A DNA stretch of 37,215 bases. It comes from Candidatus Gastranaerophilales bacterium (GTDB taxonomy: Bacteria; Cyanobacteriota; Vampirovibrionia; Gastranaerophilales; Gastranaerophilaceae). A model generated the notes under the pieces. It was not told the origin of the DNA, did not search any database, and was given only the letters and a program-made list of their open reading frames with translations. Numbering within the stretch: the stretch's first letter is position 1; each line of letters starts with the position of its first letter. Both the position numbers and the translations under genes were made by a program. Location: assembly GCA_944324175.1 (NCBI GenBank), contig CALUVH010000020.1, forward strand, positions 1 to 37,215. Reading direction: 5' to 3'. This document shows positions 34,306 through 37,215 of this stretch, piece after piece.

Positions 34306-35134
34306 TTTTCAATACCTCAGAAAGTCTGCCAAGCATCTCTATTGAGAGCTTTTCACCACGAATATTTTCATCTAATCCAAGTGTTGATAAGGCATTTTTG
34401 ACATTTTCTTTTGAAAACCCATTGTTAATCAAACAGTTTTTTATATTTTTTCTACGCTGCGAAAATGCAGCTTTAACAGTCTTTTTGAAATGTTTATAAT
34501 CAGATAGCGTGAGTATCGGATTTTTTCGTACCTGTAATCGAACCAGTGCTGAGTTAACTTTTGGAGCAGGATAAAAAGATTTTCTTCCGACCAATTTTAG
34601 CAACTTAACATCCGCCCAAAACTGTGAGAGTATGGTCAACAAACCATATTGCTTTGACGGTGAATTTTCATCTGCAACCATTCTACGGGCGACTTCCTCT
34701 TGAACCATCAAAATTATATCTGTAATTTTATTTCTGTTCTTGTTATCCAAATCATCAACCTCACCGAGCAGATGAGCGATAATCGGACTTGTAATGTAAT
34801 ATGGAATATTCGCAACTACTTTAATGTTTTCATCACACAATTCAGATAAATCAGTTTTTAAAATATCACGATGAATTATGGTTAAATTAGGAGCGTTAAG
34901 CTTTTCTAATTCTTTAATTGCTTCTTCATCTAATTCAACAGCAATGACTTTCTTGGCATGCTTAACCAACTGCTCAGTCACAAACCCGACCCCAGGACCA
35001 ATTTCAAGCACGGTATCTTCAGGTGAAATGTCTGCAAAATCAATAATTGCGCTGATAACTTCTCCATTTATCAGAAAGTTTTGTCCTAGCCTTTTTTTAG
35101 TTCTAAAGTATTTTGCCCGTTCGAAGTAGTTCAT
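34292..35134 (-). CDS. ksgA: 16S rRNA dimethyladenosine transferase KsgA/RsmA
   Basis: 280 residues. The Rossmann SAM-binding core is KRLGQNFL (the N-terminal KsgA signature), DTVLEIGPGVGFVT, VIAVELDEEAI and the catalytic motif NIPYYITSP. The C-terminal domain is YPAPKVNSALVRLQ with AFSQRRKNIKNCL. The enzyme dimethylates two adjacent adenines in helix 45 of 16S rRNA, and ispE follows in the same transcript. The longer start at 35158 (GTG) is not supported. ATGs at 35137 and 35134 lack an SD, and TATAAT (35142-35147) lies 7 nt before the second, so a leaderless start there is likely. Confidence 0.95.
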   Translation of the reverse strand: MNYFERAKYFRTKKRLGQNFLINGEVISAIIDFADISPEDTVLEIGPGVGFVTEQLVKHAKKVIAVELDEEAIKELEKLNAPNLTIIHRDILKTDLSELCDENIKVVANIPYYITSPIIAHLLGEVDDLDNKNRNKITDIILMVQEEVARRMVADENSPSKQYGLLTILSQFWADVKLLKLVGRKSFYPAPKVNSALVRLQVRKNPILTLSDYKHFKKTVKAAFSQRRKNIKNCLINNGFSKENVKNALSTLGLDENIRGEKLSIEMLGRLSEVLKNGTN

Positions 35135-35227
35135 CATACCAATTATAATACCACACACAGGTAAATGTTTAAAATAATTTTCTTTGTTATTTTTTATTTG
35201 TTATAATTGGAAAGAACGGGGGATAAT

Positions 35228-36559
35228 GTGAGTAACGTAACAACTGAACAAAAACTGGAAAAAAGGGATATCATCAAGCTTTTTACGCACGGTTGCAAAC
35301 CTGTAAGTATACATAAAACAGGCATTGAATATGAGAGACTGCCTGTGTTTGAGGCAACATCAAAGGCAGCAGATTACAGCTCAGAGTTTGGCGTATGCAA
35401 TTTATTGAGAGGATTTGCTAGGGAAGAAAATTGGGACTATATTACTGATGATTACAACATTATTGGCTTAAAACAAGAGCATGATACCATTACGCTTGAG
35501 CCAGGGTGTCAAATTGAAATGAGTGTAAAACCGGAATTTTCCATAGAAGCGCTTGAAAAGAAAATTACTGATTTAGATAAGAAATTAACACCGTTTTTAA
35601 AAAAATCAGGTATAGCGTTATTGAATTATGGCGTTTCACCACTTTCAACGCATAAGTCAATAGATTTAATTCCTAAAAGACGTTATAAGCTAATGGCGAA
35701 ATATCTTTGGGGAATTTTATCAGATGTTATGATGAGGGAAACCGCAGGTATTCAGACCTGTTTTGACTTTGAAAGCGAAGAAGATGCCATAAATAAATTT
35801 CGCATAGCAAACAAACTGACCCCGTTTGTCACTGCGATGTTTGCAAATTCACCGATTAGAGGCGGGGTAGAAACCGGCTATAAGAGTTTTAGAGCTCTTA
35901 GCTGGTTAAATACTGATAATGACAGATGCGGTTTTGTCGGACAAATTGATGACAACTACCAATTTGAAGACTACATCGACTATGTTCTTCAAACACCTGT
36001 AATAATGATTAACAAAAATGGCAACATAATAGATGTAAATGGTAAAATCAACTTTGAAGAATATATGGACAAAGGTTATGAGGGCTATGAAGCAACAATT
36101 GAGGATTTTGAGCTCCAAGCAAACTTATGTTTTCCAGAAGTAAGGCTGCGTAACTTTATCGAAATAAGAAACCATGATTGCGTAAATTCAAAACTGCAGT
36201 ACTCATTAATAGCTATTTACAAAGGTATTTTATATAACAAACATGCAAAAGCAGAAATTGAAGAGCTATTCAAAGACTTTACTTACAGGGATTTTGCAGA
36301 ATTGAGGTACAACGTGCCTAAAAACGCACTTGCTTCTAAAATCCAAAAATATAATGCAAGTGATATTGCAAAAGAAATTTTGTATATTGCAGAAAAAGCA
36401 TTAATTGAAAACGACCGGTTAGAAGAGAGATACCTTGAACCAATAAAAGAGCTTACAATGTATGGCGTTACTCCAGCAGATATAATTTTGCGCAATTGGA
36501 ACGGATTGTGGAATAAAGATATTAAGAAATTGATAAGCTATGTTAATTCTACAAAATGA
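35228..36559 (+). CDS. gshA: Glutamate-cysteine ligase (GCS2/plant-type)
   Basis: 443 residues. Motifs of the GCS2-type ligase are visible: GIEYERLPVF (ATP/metal site), ITLEPGCQIEMSVKP, MRETAGIQTCFDF, FVTAMFANSPIRGG, and EGYEATIEDFELQANLCFPEVRLRNFIEIRNHD. It joins Glu and Cys to make gamma-glutamylcysteine, the first step of glutathione synthesis. No glutathione synthetase is in the window. The start is the GTG at 35228, because GGGGG lies 5 nt upstream; the TTG at 35207 overlaps the TATAAT box (35202-35207). It is divergent from ksgA. Its last 77 codons are duplicated downstream. Confidence 0.9.
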   Translation: MSNVTTEQKLEKRDIIKLFTHGCKPVSIHKTGIEYERLPVFEATSKAADYSSEFGVCNLLRGFAREENWDYITDDYNIIGLKQEHDTITLEPGCQIEMSVKPEFSIEALEKKITDLDKKLTPFLKKSGIALLNYGVSPLSTHKSIDLIPKRRYKLMAKYLWGILSDVMMRETAGIQTCFDFESEEDAINKFRIANKLTPFVTAMFANSPIRGGVETGYKSFRALSWLNTDNDRCGFVGQIDDNYQFEDYIDYVLQTPVIMINKNGNIIDVNGKINFEEYMDKGYEGYEATIEDFELQANLCFPEVRLRNFIEIRNHDCVNSKLQYSLIAIYKGILYNKHAKAEIEELFKDFTYRDFAELRYNVPKNALASKIQKYNASDIAKEILYIAEKALIENDRLEERYLEPIKELTMYGVTPADIILRNWNGLWNKDIKKLISYVNSTK

Positions 36560-36582
36560 AAAAAATTTGTATAGATTACGAA

Positions 36583-36603
36583 CAGGTGCCAATTAGGCAC
36601 CTG
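36583..36603 (+). terminator. Hairpin CAGGTGCC-AATTA-GGCACCTG after gshA
   Basis: Same hairpin as after both pilin genes, 23 bp after the gshA stop codon. No long T-run follows, so termination is uncertain. Confidence 0.55.
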
Positions 36604-36658
36604 CGTGTTGGGATTGTTTTTTGCTTGCGCGTAACGCGATTTTATAGTTCTTTTTATT

Positions 36659-36775
36659 GTCGGATTGGTAAATCCGACCTACATTAACAGCTGAGCCAGA
36701 AGGCTCTAAAAAATACCTCTAACAGATTTATCAAGTTTATTATCGTTTTTTTATCGTCGGATTAGTAAATCCGAC
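36659..36775. repeat. REP-like hairpin units between gshA and its duplicated end
   Basis: Palindromes GTCGGATT..AATCCGAC at 36659-36678 and 36756-36775, with the companion GAGCC-AGAA-GGCTC hairpin at 36693-36706. Same family as 6069-6300. Confidence 0.85.
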
Positions 36776-36783
36776 CTACAGTA

Positions 36784-37015
36784 ACTTGCTTCTAAAATCC
36801 AAAAATATAATGCAAGTGATATTGCAAAAGAAATTTTGTATATTGCAGAAAAAGCATTAATTGAAAACGACCGGTTAGAAGAGAGATACCTTGAACCAAT
36901 AAAAGAGCTTACAATGTATGGCGTTACTCCAGCAGATATAATTTTGCGCAATTGGAACGGGTTGTGGAATAAAGATATTAAGAAATTGATAAGCTATGTT
37001 AATTCTACAAAATGA
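36784..37015 (+). pseudogene. Duplicated 3' fragment of gshA without a start
   Basis: The segment 36328-36603 recurs at 36784-37059, offset by 456 bp, with only two mismatches seen (36505/36961 and 36580/37036). The coding part holds the last 77 codons of gshA, in frame and with its stop codon, but no start or upstream half. The first mismatch is synonymous. It is a recent duplication, not a functional gene. Confidence 0.9.
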
Positions 37016-37038
37016 AAAAAATTTGTATAGATTACAAA

Positions 37039-37132
37039 CAGGTGCCAATTAGGCACCTGTTTATTGGAATTGTTGTTGTCCCGTGCAATCCTATTTTATA
37101 GTTCTTTTTATTGTCGGATTAGTAAATCCGAC
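37039..37132. repeat. Second hairpin plus REP unit after the duplicated gshA end
   Basis: CAGGTGCC-AATTA-GGCACCTG (37039-37059) and GTCGGATT..AATCCGAC (37113-37132). The linker TTTTATAGTTCTTTTTATTG before the palindrome also occurs before 36659, so the whole unit was copied. Confidence 0.85.
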
Positions 37133-37141
37133 CTACATAAC

Positions 37142-37215
37142 TTACGTAAAAGATTTATATGACAGACCCTCAGCAGGCAAAGAATTGAAAACAACAGCCA
37201 TTTTAATGACCCCTT
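37142..37215 (-). CDS. Possible 3' end of a minus-strand gene cut by the right edge
   Basis: The minus strand is open for 24 codons from the edge (ending FNSLPAEGLSYKSFT) and stops at 37142-37144, just beyond the hairpin repeats, as other gene ends here do. The plus strand is also open over this short stretch, so the call is weak. Product unknown. Confidence 0.25.
   Translation of the reverse strand, partial: GVIKMAVVFNSLPAEGLSYKSFT

Noticed and set aside
35788..36118. Minus-strand frames within gshA
   Set aside because: Shadows of the conserved ligase reading frame.
36751..36951. Minus-strand frame repeated at 36283-36495
   Set aside because: Antisense of the duplicated gshA 3' end; it repeats only because the gene segment is duplicated.
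37147..37215. Plus-strand open frame at the right edge (KDLYDRPSAGKELKTT)
   Set aside because: No start codon or SD between the repeats and the frame; the minus-strand gene end is slightly more likely, and the stretch is too short to decide.

Overview
The window is AT-rich chromosomal DNA with densely packed genes on both strands. Small genes are separated by short gaps, and no tRNA, rRNA, CRISPR array, phage module or transposase was recognised. The gene style points to an uncultured gut bacterium of the Melainabacteria/Gastranaerophilales (Vampirovibrionia) type, the non-photosynthetic sister group of Cyanobacteria. The hints are pilin-like proteins with an A-FTLAE-VLITL leader, a LktA/FHA-like filamentous adhesin, a two-domain QueF, a FliA/WhiG-type sigma factor, outer-membrane-type proteins, and several lineage-restricted small and membrane proteins. 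This assignment is inference from family resemblance, not from a marker gene.

Layout. 1-2643 (minus): N-terminal 881 codons of a large secreted filamentous adhesin, running off the left edge inside an Asp-Ser/Thr/Ala repeat. 2851-5684 (minus): a Wzx-like flippase and rimO. 5818-6060: a small HTH-like protein. 6069-6338: hairpin repeats. 6396-7517 (minus): pilin-like protein A. 7707-9353 (minus): U32-type TIM-barrel protein. 9373-11151 (minus): three-module membrane protein. 11310-16403 (plus): small unknown, Maf, SEC-C protein, Na+/dicarboxylate symporter, queF, yraN. 16409-17503 (minus): recF. 17609-18937 (plus): small protein and pilT. 19505-20611 (minus): pilin-like protein B, with a GC-rich insertion at its 3' end. 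20986-21231 (minus): rqcP-like. 21326-24607 (plus): phosphoesterase, CNNM/CorC protein, sigma factor. 24616-27682: OmpA-like protein, an M16 peptidase homologue and two exported or membrane proteins. 27772-33476 (plus): cdd, zinc ribbon, outer-membrane-like protein, DivIC/FtsB, TPR protein, HExxH protein, CtpA. 33490-35134 (minus): ispE and ksgA. 35228-36559 (plus): glutamate-cysteine ligase, followed by a tandem duplication of its 3' end mixed with hairpin repeats.

The most interesting layer is the pilin system. Two nearly identical genes (A and B) sit on either side of pilT. Both carry a duplicated prepilin motif split by the same 36-bp palindromic insert, a hypervariable C-terminal tail in a conserved lectin-like frame, a conserved inverted repeat upstream, and the same 3' hairpin. 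Gene B also has a 419-bp GC-rich insertion between 20-bp direct repeats at its stop codon and a 12-nt homopolymer upstream. The tail pattern resembles targets of diversity-generating retroelements, but no reverse transcriptase or template repeat is visible here.

A second layer is a promoter architecture. At least eight genes without a Shine-Dalgarno sequence have a TATAAT-like box a few bases (usually exactly 6) upstream of the start codon, which suggests widespread leaderless mRNAs. A third layer is a set of dispersed hairpin repeats at gene 3' ends.
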